A stretch of 64,000 nt of DNA, from assembly GCA_003170315.1 (NCBI GenBank), contig PNAH01000012.1, positions 1 to 64,000 on the forward strand, given 5' to 3'. The position numbers and the translations under genes were made by a program. Below the pieces are notes generated by a model that searched no databases, was not told the origin of the DNA, and saw only the letters and a list, made by a program, of their open reading frames with translations. Positions 1 through 8,119 of this stretch are shown piece after piece. Source of the stretch: Acidimicrobiaceae bacterium. Lineage in GTDB: Bacteria > Actinomycetota > Acidimicrobiia > Acidimicrobiales > RAAP-2. The stretch's first letter is position 1, and each line of letters begins with the position of its first letter.

Positions 1-3
1 TTT

Positions 4-435
4 GTGTGTCTCATTGTCCGTGAACCTGAGCCAGAGCACCCAGTCATTTTCCAAGACGAAGAACACATTGCGTTCCTAAATCGTTACCCGCCTCTCCTCG
101 GCTACACGCTCGTCGCTCCTGTCGCGCACAAAGAGCGCGTTGTAGAGGACTTCGATCTAACGTCTTATCTTGCTTTTCAAGGCTTCATCTATCGCGTCGG
201 GCGCGCACTCTCGACGATTGTTCCAACCGAGCGCCTCTACCTCCTCAGTCTGGGAAGCCAACAGGGAAATAGTCACGTCCACTGGCACGTCGCTCCATTA
301 CCACCGGGATTGCCATTCGAACAACAGCAGTTCGCGGCGCTCATGGTCGAAAGCAAAGGCTTTATCCATCAATCGGTCTACGAACGGCAGGAGCTCGCAT
401 CGCGAATCCGTTTAGCTTTTGACGAGATGAAGTGA
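4..435 (+). CDS. HIT-family nucleotide hydrolase or transferase (5' end at window edge)
   Basis: The histidine triad HVHWHV lies at residues 91-96, with the family's H-x-H-x-H spacing. The middle His93 would be the nucleophile that is adenylylated or nucleotidylated in HIT hydrolases. The N-terminal part (VIFQDEEHIAFLNRYPP, then GYTLVAP) matches the usual start of the HIT fold. The frame is open to the first base of the window, so the GTG at position 4 is only the first available start and the protein may begin upstream. HIT proteins act on nucleotide phosphoramidates or dinucleoside polyphosphates; the substrate here cannot be assigned. No operon partner is visible. Confidence 0.85.
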   Translation: MCLIVREPEPEHPVIFQDEEHIAFLNRYPPLLGYTLVAPVAHKERVVEDFDLTSYLAFQGFIYRVGRALSTIVPTERLYLLSLGSQQGNSHVHWHVAPLPPGLPFEQQQFAALMVESKGFIHQSVYERQELASRIRLAFDEMK

Positions 436-539
436 TGAATGCTTGAATCGAGATTCGGGCAACCCCCTGCTAATGCAGCTGTGATAACGAGCACCGACGA
501 CGACATGCAGATAATCATCGAGTCAGGAAAAGTGCTCCT

Positions 540-1391
540 ATGAGTTCTGACGACACCTACGAGAGCGAACGAACCAGCCTCCATCCGCACCACGACGCGC
601 TCGTCGATGAACTACGAAGTTGGTTTACCCAGTCGGCACCGGAAATCAACTACGTCGTGACTGAACAGTGGTACGGCTACCTCTCCAACCCCGATGGCCC
701 GACGGGTACGCGCCTCATCCTCACCTTGGACGATCACACTTTGGTGGCGCCAGCACTCAGCGACGCCCGAGATCAGTACCCTAACGAGGAGATTACGATC
801 TGGGTCGACGACCGACTGCGGTTCCGTACTCTCGATAGTGCGCTTCGTCGGGCGGGGTGCCGGGCCGTAAAGGCCACCACGCACCTCGCTCTCGTGGGCC
901 CGATGCGCGCCTTTCGGGGTCCTGTGGATCTACAGTTCGATGACGTTGACCACGGCAACCTTCACGAGTGGGCTGAAACCAAGATCCACTGCTTTGAAAA
1001 CTCTGACGTCGCCCCCGATGCCCAACGACTCGCGCGCGAAATCTCAGTTCGTGATTCCGAATTAGCACTCGCGACCTTGAAGCTCGTCCGTCTCGACGGT
1101 GAACCCGTAGGAGTCCTTGGCTACTACGCGGGTTTCGATCAACTGCTCTTTAATGTAGGGACGCGCGTCGGCTTTCGCCATCGCGGTATTGCACAGTCGA
1201 TGTTGGCGCACTGGGTAGACGAGGGAACTGCGAACGCGTCTCGTTCACTCATGATCAACGCGGACGACCCGGGCGAGCCCGCAGCTCTGTATCGACACTT
1301 GGGCTTTCGAGACGAAATCTACTGGTACCAGAGTTACCAACTCGCGACGAACACCTCTTCCCCAGCCGCCTTAGGAATTACGCAACGTTGA
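540..1391 (+). CDS. GNAT-family N-acetyltransferase
   Basis: The C-terminal third carries a GNAT fold: strand FNVGTRV followed by the acetyl-CoA pyrophosphate loop FRHRGIA (about residues 212-218), then a helix and the late motif ALYRHLGFRDE. At 283 aa it is longer than a single GNAT domain. The N-terminal about 120 residues could be a second, degenerate GNAT or a substrate domain. The ATG at 540 follows a 100-base spacer after the HIT gene, so a separate promoter is possible. It transfers an acetyl group from acetyl-CoA to an unknown amine. Confidence 0.75.
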   Translation: MSSDDTYESERTSLHPHHDALVDELRSWFTQSAPEINYVVTEQWYGYLSNPDGPTGTRLILTLDDHTLVAPALSDARDQYPNEEITIWVDDRLRFRTLDSALRRAGCRAVKATTHLALVGPMRAFRGPVDLQFDDVDHGNLHEWAETKIHCFENSDVAPDAQRLAREISVRDSELALATLKLVRLDGEPVGVLGYYAGFDQLLFNVGTRVGFRHRGIAQSMLAHWVDEGTANASRSLMINADDPGEPAALYRHLGFRDEIYWYQSYQLATNTSSPAALGITQR

Positions 1392-1543
1392 GGTATACCC
1401 AAATGCACTAGAACCGTGGACGGGTCGTCAATGCCTGTCCTCGTCCCTTATGCAACGGATTTCTGCGGAGTCTGGGCTTCGCCGACCACCTTCATCTGTT
1501 CCTGGATAACTGAACGCCGGGCTTGGGTTCGGTGCCCAATTCG

Positions 1544-2323
1544 TCACGCCACACCAACTGCAAGGAGGTGTGCGCTCGCGTGCATTAAGAGTGGGTCTTG
1601 TTCGACGAGGCGCGCACACTCCAAAGTGACATCACGGTGCTGCTCAAACGCTTCCTCTCCATAAGCGTCGAGCGTTGCCCATGCGGGACCTTCGATGCCA
1701 AAGACCTCCACATCGCGAAAACCACTCATTTGAAACTCATGACGTAGTTCGTCCGCCGTGTGCCAGTGGCTTGAAACGAAACCGGAGCGTCCGTCGTAAT
1801 CGCCACTCGTGATGGTCGCGCGAATACTGTCGAACACCTCGGGAGTCAATTGCTCTCCCGAACCGGGGTCCATGACCCCGAGATAGCGGCTGATGGCTGC
1901 TGCAAATATGACTCCACGAGGGCGAAGGACACGATGACATTCACGGAGAGCCAACTCCCGATCGTGTGCTCCGGTTAGGTGATATAGCGGTCCCAGGAGC
2001 AAGACCGCATCGATGCTGCCGGTAGGCGACGCCAACTTTCGAGCATCCCCAACCTCGGCAGTAACGCCTGGCAACGACGCGGCAGATTCGACGTGGTGAT
2101 CGACGATGTCCACGACATGGACTTGATACCCATCATTGGCAAGCCATCGAGCATGAATACCGGTTGCGCCGCCAACGTCCAAGACCCTCGCGGGCGGCAA
2201 TGGTAGAAAACGTCGAACCAGCTCCTGGGTGCGAAGGAACTCAAGTCGCCCGTGCATTGACCGGATCAGGCGAGTTGCCTCCTGACCTGAGGCGTAGTGG
2301 TCTGCGATTTCATCGTTCGTCAT
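1544..2323 (-). CDS. Class I SAM-dependent methyltransferase
   Basis: Motif I is plain at residues 46-56 (RVLDVGGATGI). It is followed by an acidic residue after the next strand (VHVVDIVDHH), DAVLLLGPLYHL as motif II/post-II and ALRECHRVLRPRGVIF as motif III. This is the Methyltransf_11/25 type of Rossmann fold that binds S-adenosylmethionine. The ATG at 2323 gives 259 aa, normal for the family. The substrate is not predictable. The gene stands alone and points towards the preceding plus-strand gene. Confidence 0.8.
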   Translation of the reverse strand: MTNDEIADHYASGQEATRLIRSMHGRLEFLRTQELVRRFLPLPPARVLDVGGATGIHARWLANDGYQVHVVDIVDHHVESAASLPGVTAEVGDARKLASPTGSIDAVLLLGPLYHLTGAHDRELALRECHRVLRPRGVIFAAAISRYLGVMDPGSGEQLTPEVFDSIRATITSGDYDGRSGFVSSHWHTADELRHEFQMSGFRDVEVFGIEGPAWATLDAYGEEAFEQHRDVTLECARLVEQDPLLMHASAHLLAVGVA

Positions 2324-2678
2324 GCCTCTATTACCGATTCCCCCCGCCGTCAGGCTTGGCTATACCCCAACGTGACCAGTTTTGTGTTTGGACGCTCGCG
2401 CGTGCGCCTCGATCTTCACTCCGAGTCCGCCAGCCGACGCAGTGTGTCATGCTCATATTTCCTATTCACCGGTGCTTTCTGACGTCCAAAACTCGCCAAA
2501 CCGTAGCACTTTTTCCACTGAGATTCGCCATTGAGTACACAAGTTTTTTGGCGTTGCTGACGGCGTTGCTGACGTACCGCCCTTACAAACCACGCAAAGG
2601 GTCACAAAAACTGACCTGCACATACTCCGACTGGCACGTAGTTGATTGGCTTGCATCGGTACGGAGATCGCTGACTCC
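2324..2678. other. Intergenic region, AT-richer, with a 12-bp tandem repeat
   Basis: About 355 bases lie between the start of the methyltransferase and the end of the HEPN-type gene. GGCGTTGCTGAC occurs twice back to back at 2550-2561 and 2562-2573. Open frames here have no Shine-Dalgarno sequence and no recognisable protein features. I see no tRNA or clear terminator. Confidence 0.4.
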
Positions 2679-4001
2679 CTAGATATCTGGTTGCGTCGTG
2701 TCCTCATCATGACAAGCTGGCGCAAAAGAAGGGCATCCTATTAAGGAAGACCTTGGCGCTTGTAAGAAATTGAGTATTGCCCCGCGAGCCAGGTCTGACA
2801 ACAGCGCGACTCGAATTGAACCCGGGTCCGCAAACATTGCCATACCACTCGATCCTTTGAGACCAATACCGGAGTGTGTCGGCAATGAACGGATGTCGTA
2901 GATCTTGTCAAGGAGCTTCTTACGAGATCGTTGGGGGGCTGTTGCCTTCCGGAACCCGAATGCCTGCTCAATGTTGTCGTGGTTGACCAGAGAGTCGACG
3001 ACTTCCGGACAAAGTTCGTTGATGCCATCTATGAAACGTTTGGTGGCCTTATCCTTCTTCCAATCTTGGAATGGAGTAATTAAGGCTTCTATGGATGAGA
3101 CGAAGAGCATCGTTTCAACGTCGGGGCTGTGTTGCTCCAACGCCGCGTGGAACGACAGAAATGCGCCCCTCGCACGAAAAAACGAATCGATACCTCCGAT
3201 CGCCGGCAACTCACCAAATATGTCAAGGGAGACACCGTCTCGAGCTAAGCCCGGGATCGAAGGGTTAAATCTGATTACTCGCGCTGCAGCTGTATCTGGC
3301 TCACTCGCAGGGAAGATGACCGGCGGAATTTCGACTGGGTTGCCTAGGGCGAATGCACATAAGGCGCCAACAATCTCCATCATGATCGAGGCAGTTCGAT
3401 TCGTTAGTCCTCCGGCAACTGGACCACCAACGAAGATTGTTACTTCGATTACGGTCTCGGGAACAAACAGTTGTGGTTGAGAAGGATCGTCAGGTGATCT
3501 GGGCGCGAAGTTGAGCAAGACGCTGTCGCCGATGCGGCAGGGACCGGCAATTAAAGCTTGATCACCAAGCCTTCGCATGAAATTTGACATGTCTAGCGGA
3601 ACCATCTCGAACGCTCTTGAAGTCATCGTCGCCTTGTACGCGATGTCGCCGCCCACGTCACCATCGGCATAGCGGTCCATAGCGTCTTTGACAATGGACT
3701 CAAGTTCGGACTCGTCGAGACCTTGGCACGAATTGAGCGACCATTCTCCGGTGACGGATTTTTCTATGACAAAAGATGATGAGGTCGGGTCGCCGAAAGT
3801 GTAAAGAGAGCCGTGTTCGGCGGTACCACCGGTCCCGTGCTGGGTGAGCGATAGTCTCTCGTTCGCATACCGCTGAATCCAATCTGTGAAAAGTAGGTCC
3901 CCGACGTCAGCCGGACCCTGGAAGTCTGGAAGTCGGAATGCGTCCACCACGTAATCATCTCTCGAAATGGGATTATGTGCCTGGATGCAATTCACCGGCA
4001 A
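2679..4001 (-). CDS. Hypothetical protein with Apea-like HEPN C-terminus
   Basis: The C-terminal about 150 residues look like the HEPN domain often called Apea. FVSSIEALI sits in one helix, and IYDIRSLPTHSG carries an R-S-x3-H motif of the HEPN RNase type. The N-terminal 270 residues are unrecognised. The first possible start (4001) is TTG, with GTG at 3995; the first 100 or so residues contain no Met, so either a non-ATG start is used or the 5' end has been damaged. It lies downstream of the Ntn-hydrolase gene on the same strand. HEPN proteins are often RNases in defence or toxin systems, but that role is inferred here. Confidence 0.55.
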   Translation of the reverse strand: MPVNCIQAHNPISRDDYVVDAFRLPDFQGPADVGDLLFTDWIQRYANERLSLTQHGTGGTAEHGSLYTFGDPTSSSFVIEKSVTGEWSLNSCQGLDESELESIVKDAMDRYADGDVGGDIAYKATMTSRAFEMVPLDMSNFMRRLGDQALIAGPCRIGDSVLLNFAPRSPDDPSQPQLFVPETVIEVTIFVGGPVAGGLTNRTASIMMEIVGALCAFALGNPVEIPPVIFPASEPDTAAARVIRFNPSIPGLARDGVSLDIFGELPAIGGIDSFFRARGAFLSFHAALEQHSPDVETMLFVSSIEALITPFQDWKKDKATKRFIDGINELCPEVVDSLVNHDNIEQAFGFRKATAPQRSRKKLLDKIYDIRSLPTHSGIGLKGSSGMAMFADPGSIRVALLSDLARGAILNFLQAPRSSLIGCPSFAPACHDEDTTQPDI

Positions 4002-4100
4002 CGACGGAGATCATGTTGGGTACGCTCACCGATGCTCCTGACTGTTAGGTCGTTGCGCAGAAGTGCAGAATCTCCGAGTCACGAGTTTAGAAGAGGTTGC

Positions 4101-4325
4101 CTAACTAACTACTAACATCAGCGTCTTCAATCGGGAAATGTTGGCGGTGGATGAATTTGTCATCCTGCCGGGTGCATTGGTTGACAAACTCAGTTGGCGC
4201 GAGGCCCAAAGCCAATCACGTACTTCGACGCCGCCCGTCGCCGCTGAGTCAATAATCGTCTCTTGAATGAATTCTCTTCTGACTGACTGCACTGAATCCA
4301 TCGGTTCGTGTGACTGTTGCGACAT
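4101..4325 (-). CDS. Small ORF overlapping the end of the Ntn-hydrolase gene
   Basis: This 74-aa frame starts at ATG 4325 behind a strong Shine-Dalgarno sequence (AGGAGGT, 8 nt upstream). It overlaps the last 77 bases of the upstream gene in another frame. The AGGAGGT also encodes a Gly-Val-Gly-Gly stretch of that gene, so the match may be coincidental. The product has no recognised domain; it contains REFIQETIIDSAATGG and a central Trp-rich segment (RDWLWASR). It may be a translationally coupled small protein between the hydrolase and the HEPN gene. Confidence 0.35.
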   Translation of the reverse strand: MSQQSHEPMDSVQSVRREFIQETIIDSAATGGVEVRDWLWASRQLSLSTNAPGRMTNSSTANISRLKTLMLVVS

Positions 4326-5118
4326 CAACGTGACCTCCTACTCCTCGAATGGCAATCATCCAGGTTTGAATTTGCGATGTGAGGCTTACTAAGAATGTGG
4401 CCATTTCTAGGCAGTCCTGTAACGGAAGGAACTGGTACGGAATCGAGAGTCCTAATGACTCCTGAAACTTCTGTCTAAGAAGGTCCGCCTGAGTGGAATC
4501 TAGGCCGAGTGTTGAAGCTGCAAGAGCGATGGCACTGGGATCAAAGCCATTTAGCAAACGCTCAAGGAAGTCTGATTGTCCACCCCAAACAATGCCGAAG
4601 GTTCCTGCTTGTCTTTCGACAGGCTCAGGTCTATCGGGAATCACCACTTCGAAAATCTTTCCGTAAGCGTCATCCTTGTCGTAGCCGGCCACGAGAAAGA
4701 CCATCGGCTGAATTCCTGGAGGGAGAGGCGAGGTCGGCATTTTCGCGTCCTTCCATTGATCCGAAAAGAACAAGCCCAGTTCCTTGGCGAACGTATTCAC
4801 GTCAATACGAGCGTCGTGGCGCTTCGAGAGAAATGACTCGAACTCCGGAAGGAAGCTGTGAGCAGTCCTAGGCTCGGTTTGTCCAATCGCTCCAGCGCCG
4901 TAAGTTACAAAGCCGACGTGGGATTGATTGGCGACACTGAGGAGCTTCGTGGCGTTGTCGAAATACGCTGGCAGAACTTGAATTGTTGGTTGAACAATTA
5001 TTCCTGGAACCGCGGGGGGAAGTAGAGGGGCGACAGGAAGCGTCGCGGTTACGGTCACTCGACTATCGGCTGCAAGTACGAGCCCTTCCGGACTCTTGAA
5101 CACCACAGCTAGCGACAT
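4249..5118 (-). CDS. Ntn-hydrolase (proteasome beta/HslV-like) family protein
   Basis: The N-terminus MSLAVVFKSPEGLVLAADSR is like a mature proteasome beta subunit. If Met is removed, Ser1 stands where the catalytic Thr1 would be, and Asp17 of ADSR falls exactly at the family position 17. A Lys in NATKLL could serve as Lys33 after an insertion of about 20 Pro-rich residues. GGHVDVATVTRTDGF near the C-terminus also fits the family. I chose ATG 5118 over the longer frame (to 5190) because it puts Ser first after Met and has GGAGAAGA just upstream. It is not the core proteasome gene: it is longer (289 aa) and has no alpha-subunit neighbour. Substrate unknown. Confidence 0.6.
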   Translation of the reverse strand: MSLAVVFKSPEGLVLAADSRVTVTATLPVAPLLPPAVPGIIVQPTIQVLPAYFDNATKLLSVANQSHVGFVTYGAGAIGQTEPRTAHSFLPEFESFLSKRHDARIDVNTFAKELGLFFSDQWKDAKMPTSPLPPGIQPMVFLVAGYDKDDAYGKIFEVVIPDRPEPVERQAGTFGIVWGGQSDFLERLLNGFDPSAIALAASTLGLDSTQADLLRQKFQESLGLSIPYQFLPLQDCLEMATFLVSLTSQIQTWMIAIRGVGGHVDVATVTRTDGFSAVSQKRIHSRDDY

Positions 5119-5250
5119 TCTTCTCCATTTGTAGGAAGCGAATAGGCCCACCCAAATTTCGATGGTTAAACCACGTTCGCAAGGTACCACGATGAATCCC
5201 AGGCGAAGCGTTGCGACGTGGAAGGGTGTCGCCTGTTGGTGTGTTCTACC

Positions 5251-6861
5251 TCAAGGTCCCGTGTAGGTGACGGTGAAACCGTCCGAGGTTGAACTTGTCG
5301 GCGCTGCCAACGTCGCACCACCTTGAACGATGCCCCATTCCTCGCTCGGCGTCAATGACCACGAGTTGAAACTACTCTCTAGGTTGGAGAAAGTCACCGA
5401 TCCAAAATCCGCGAACGGAACTTCGTTTTGTGTCACCGTGTCCTCAGGGTCTTCAACGATCCACTCTGCGGTGTAGCCGCCCGAATAACTGATTGCTTGA
5501 GCGTTCCCTTGTATGACAAAATTGATCGTGCCGTTTTCGGTCTGCCCGACACCCCAAGCGTCGCCAGTAACCAGGAGTGCAGATAGTCCTGTGTTCAGGT
5601 TGCTGACAATGGTCTCCCACGCTCCGCTTGATAATTCAAACACGGAGGCTTGCACATGGTCACCCGCCGCCACTGGGAAGTTTGTAAAAGAAAATTCGCC
5701 ACCTGGTGTGGCTGGGACGACTTCCCACCACGCAGTATTTTCCTGCACACCATTGACGCAGTCCGAGGTGGTTCCTGTCTGAAGAAGTGCGCCTGACGAA
5801 CCGCCCGTCGACCACTGCTCGCCACCGATTCCCACCCAAACGTAGGTACTTCCATTTGGCGTCGCAGAGCAGTTCAGTGTAGGTACAGTCCAGTCTCCCT
5901 GGACGTCTGTAACGAGAGCACTGCTGGAAGGCACGACGTAGCCGGACCAGTTGACCGATGAGTTTTCGAACTGCGGAGTAGGTACTGCCGTCCATTGCGC
6001 GTAGAAGGTGGCACTCGCAGTGAACTGAACGAGTTGACCGTTAGTGAAACTGGTACCGCTCCCGTTCGCCGCTGTGTTCCAAACCCGGAAGGTGTACCCA
6101 GTTCGGGTGAAGGAATTTATGGTCAGTGCCGCCGAGACGCTCAAGGTCTCTGTCTCGGGAGCCATTGTGCCCGTGCCACCATTTGCATTGAACGTGATAG
6201 TGGCCGTTGTTGGTGCCGAAACCAACCACTGAGCGTAGAAGGTGGCACTTCCATTGAATTTCACAAGTTGACCGTTATTGAAGTTCGTGCCGCTCCCGTT
6301 CGCTTCGCTATTCCAATCGCTGAATGTGTAACCCGTGTACGTGAAGGAATTGAGCGGGAGTAAAGCAGTCGTGTCATACGGCTCGGTTTCGCTCGCCATA
6401 GCGCCGGAGCCACCATTGGCGTCAAAGGTGATGGTTACGGTCGTTCCTACTGGCGCAGTCGGCTTAGCGACATTCGATGGAGCCGAGTACGCGCTTCTTC
6501 CAAATCTGTTGATGGCGGCAACCACAAAGCGGTAGCTGACGCTGTTGGATAAGCCCAATACTGTGCACCGCGTCGAGTGGCACCGTCGAATCGCAGAGTT
6601 CTCGCCGTATTCCCTTATGTAATAGCCGGTTATTCTCGAACCGCCATTAGAGGCTGGTGCGACGAAACTCACAATTGCCGAATTGTCGCCCGAAGTTACC
6701 GTGACGTGGCGAGGAGCACTTGGGTGCGTAACCCTGGTCGCCGCCGAAGCAGGTGCTGCTGCAAGTACGGACAGCGTGAGTAGTGCTGGGACCGCGAAAA
6801 TCAGTCCACAACGGAGCAGCGTTTTATTGCCCCTAAGCATCCGAGGAGGCGGATTAATCAT
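5251..6861 (-). CDS. Secreted G1-family (eqolisin) glutamic peptidase with FnIII and InlB-type repeats
   Basis: Residue numbers count from a possible TTG start at 6930. A signal peptide spans about residues 31-66, ending ASAA. An FnIII domain follows (about 72-155), then two InlB/Flg_new-type repeats (about 165-235 and 243-313, each with ITFDANGG/ITFNANGG and ATFYAQW). The C-terminal 240 residues are a peptidase G1 domain: NWSGYVVPS, WVGIGGEQW, Gln384 (LLQTGT) as the catalytic Gln and AEWIVEDP (Glu489/493) as the catalytic Glu motif. G1 peptidases are acid proteases using a Gln/Glu pair. The likely start is ATG 6861, or ATG 6840; neither has a good ribosome site. Protein is exported and may be tethered to surface carbohydrate or protein through the repeats. 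Confidence 0.85.
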   Translation of the reverse strand: MINPPPRMLRGNKTLLRCGLIFAVPALLTLSVLAAAPASAATRVTHPSAPRHVTVTSGDNSAIVSFVAPASNGGSRITGYYIREYGENSAIRRCHSTRCTVLGLSNSVSYRFVVAAINRFGRSAYSAPSNVAKPTAPVGTTVTITFDANGGSGAMASETEPYDTTALLPLNSFTYTGYTFSDWNSEANGSGTNFNNGQLVKFNGSATFYAQWLVSAPTTATITFNANGGTGTMAPETETLSVSAALTINSFTRTGYTFRVWNTAANGSGTSFTNGQLVQFTASATFYAQWTAVPTPQFENSSVNWSGYVVPSSSALVTDVQGDWTVPTLNCSATPNGSTYVWVGIGGEQWSTGGSSGALLQTGTTSDCVNGVQENTAWWEVVPATPGGEFSFTNFPVAAGDHVQASVFELSSGAWETIVSNLNTGLSALLVTGDAWGVGQTENGTINFVIQGNAQAISYSGGYTAEWIVEDPEDTVTQNEVPFADFGSVTFSNLESSFNSWSLTPSEEWGIVQGGATLAAPTSSTSDGFTVTYTGP

Positions 6862-7036
6862 GATGAGGGTCAATCTACGACCATCCTGTGACGAGTCCAC
6901 TTTTCGCCTAACCACGGTCAACCGCCTCAAGTTGTGGTTTAACTCGACAGCAGATCCGCGTTAACTGCTTTAGCATTAACAATCGCCATGCCGTGTTGAC
7001 TCATGATCATTCCGAAGCCTTAAGTGCGCCCTCTAT

Positions 7037-7267
7037 TCAATATTCATGACCACCGTTGTTGACGAAGTCTTCAAGATCCGTCATTCGAATACGTCGCGAG
7101 CGACCAATATGCACCGATTGCAGGTGTCCCGAATTTAGAAGCTCGTAAAGTTTGGAGCGACTGATGGCGAGCACGTGGGTTGCCTCTGAGATCGTCAAGA
7201 GCAACTTCATAGGCACTGCACCTGTGTCAGGCATTGCCCCATATTCAACGACCCCGTTTGAGTTCAT
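7037..7267 (-). CDS. Excisionase-type DNA-binding protein (MerR/Xis HTH)
   Basis: This 76-aa protein has the HTH_17 layout: LLTISEATHVLAISRSKLYELL, then SVHIGRSRRIRMTDLEDFV. It is the usual form of actinobacterial Xis proteins that bend DNA next to an attachment site and steer a tyrosine integrase to excision. ATG 7267 is preceded by AGGAAGG. It is the last gene of the conjugation operon, only 34 bases after the preceding gene. No integrase is adjacent, which is unusual because xis and int normally sit together. Confidence 0.8.
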   Translation of the reverse strand: MNSNGVVEYGAMPDTGAVPMKLLLTISEATHVLAISRSKLYELLNSGHLQSVHIGRSRRIRMTDLEDFVNNGGHEY

Positions 7268-7301
7268 TTTCCTTCCTCTCGCTCACAAGCCTTTTTGGCT
7301 T

Positions 7302-8111
7302 TCACTCGAATGTAGGTTCAACGTCGATATCTAGATGGATAACCTCGAGTTCCCGATCTGCGTTCGCCCGAAACGAGAGCGCTGGCTCGTCTCTTCCGTT
7401 GCGAGTGTCCGATCCAAGGTCAATTGCAATTTGCAGTGCAGAGTGATCAATCAGTATTGGCTCCTCGTCCTCGCCGACGAAGAGCGCGAGTGTTGGTACG
7501 CCTTCGAAGTCACCAAAGAACATTCTCAGTGTTGCGCCAGAGAGTGGATCCTCTGTTTCGAGTGAAATGCTTTCGGCGAAATCGAAGTCATCAACGTCGC
7601 TGGTTAAAGTTGGCGAAGATTTCGACTGATGTAGGAAGGTCGGAGCGCTCGTCGCCAAAGCTGGCCCACCGGCACTTTCGCCATAGCCACGAGCTTCACC
7701 TAGTGCCCAATCGTGAACGAACTGGGCGACGAGCGCGAAGGCGCCCTCTATCTCCCAGCTAGTGATCGGATACTCGCTGAGATAAACCCTCGCCGCGTCA
7801 GCGAACTCCAGGGTTTCCTCGGGGTCCCAGGCGCAGTCCGGGTCGATGATGTTAAGCGCCAGTTCTATGAACTTCGTCTCCACGCGCACCGGCGCCCGAG
7901 AACCGGGCGACGTCGAGCGCTCATCTGTTCGCAACTGAGCAACAAGTCGCCTCGTGGCCTTATCCACTAGTCCCGGATCATCCACCCAACGATCCAGTTC
8001 ATCGTCCCAACAGAGCCCCTCGGGAAAACGAGCCGTCGACGCGTCGACGTCAACGATTGACGTCTGGCTGTCCGAGTCGTACGTAACGACCAGTGAGATT
8101 CGCTTCGTCAC
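7302..8111 (-). CDS. Hypothetical protein of the conjugation operon
   Basis: A 269-aa acidic protein without a recognisable domain. It is rich in Asp and Glu and has FADAARVYLSEYPITSWEIEGAFALVAQFVHDWALG in its middle (helical in appearance). The start is set at GTG 8111, which has GGGGGG directly upstream and lies 9 bases after the ArdC stop. The frame could be extended to 8141, inside ArdC, but that lacks a ribosome site. Position between ArdC and Xis suggests an accessory or element-maintenance role only by context. Confidence 0.6.
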   Translation of the reverse strand: MTKRISLVVTYDSDSQTSIVDVDASTARFPEGLCWDDELDRWVDDPGLVDKATRRLVAQLRTDERSTSPGSRAPVRVETKFIELALNIIDPDCAWDPEETLEFADAARVYLSEYPITSWEIEGAFALVAQFVHDWALGEARGYGESAGGPALATSAPTFLHQSKSSPTLTSDVDDFDFAESISLETEDPLSGATLRMFFGDFEGVPTLALFVGEDEEPILIDHSALQIAIDLGSDTRNGRDEPALSFRANADRELEVIHLDIDVEPTFE

Positions 8112-8119
8112 GTTCCCCC

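Noticed and set aside
2550-2573. Tandem GGCGTTGCTGAC considered as a second attachment site
   Set aside because: It matches neither the tRNA-Gly nor the tRNA-Lys scar.
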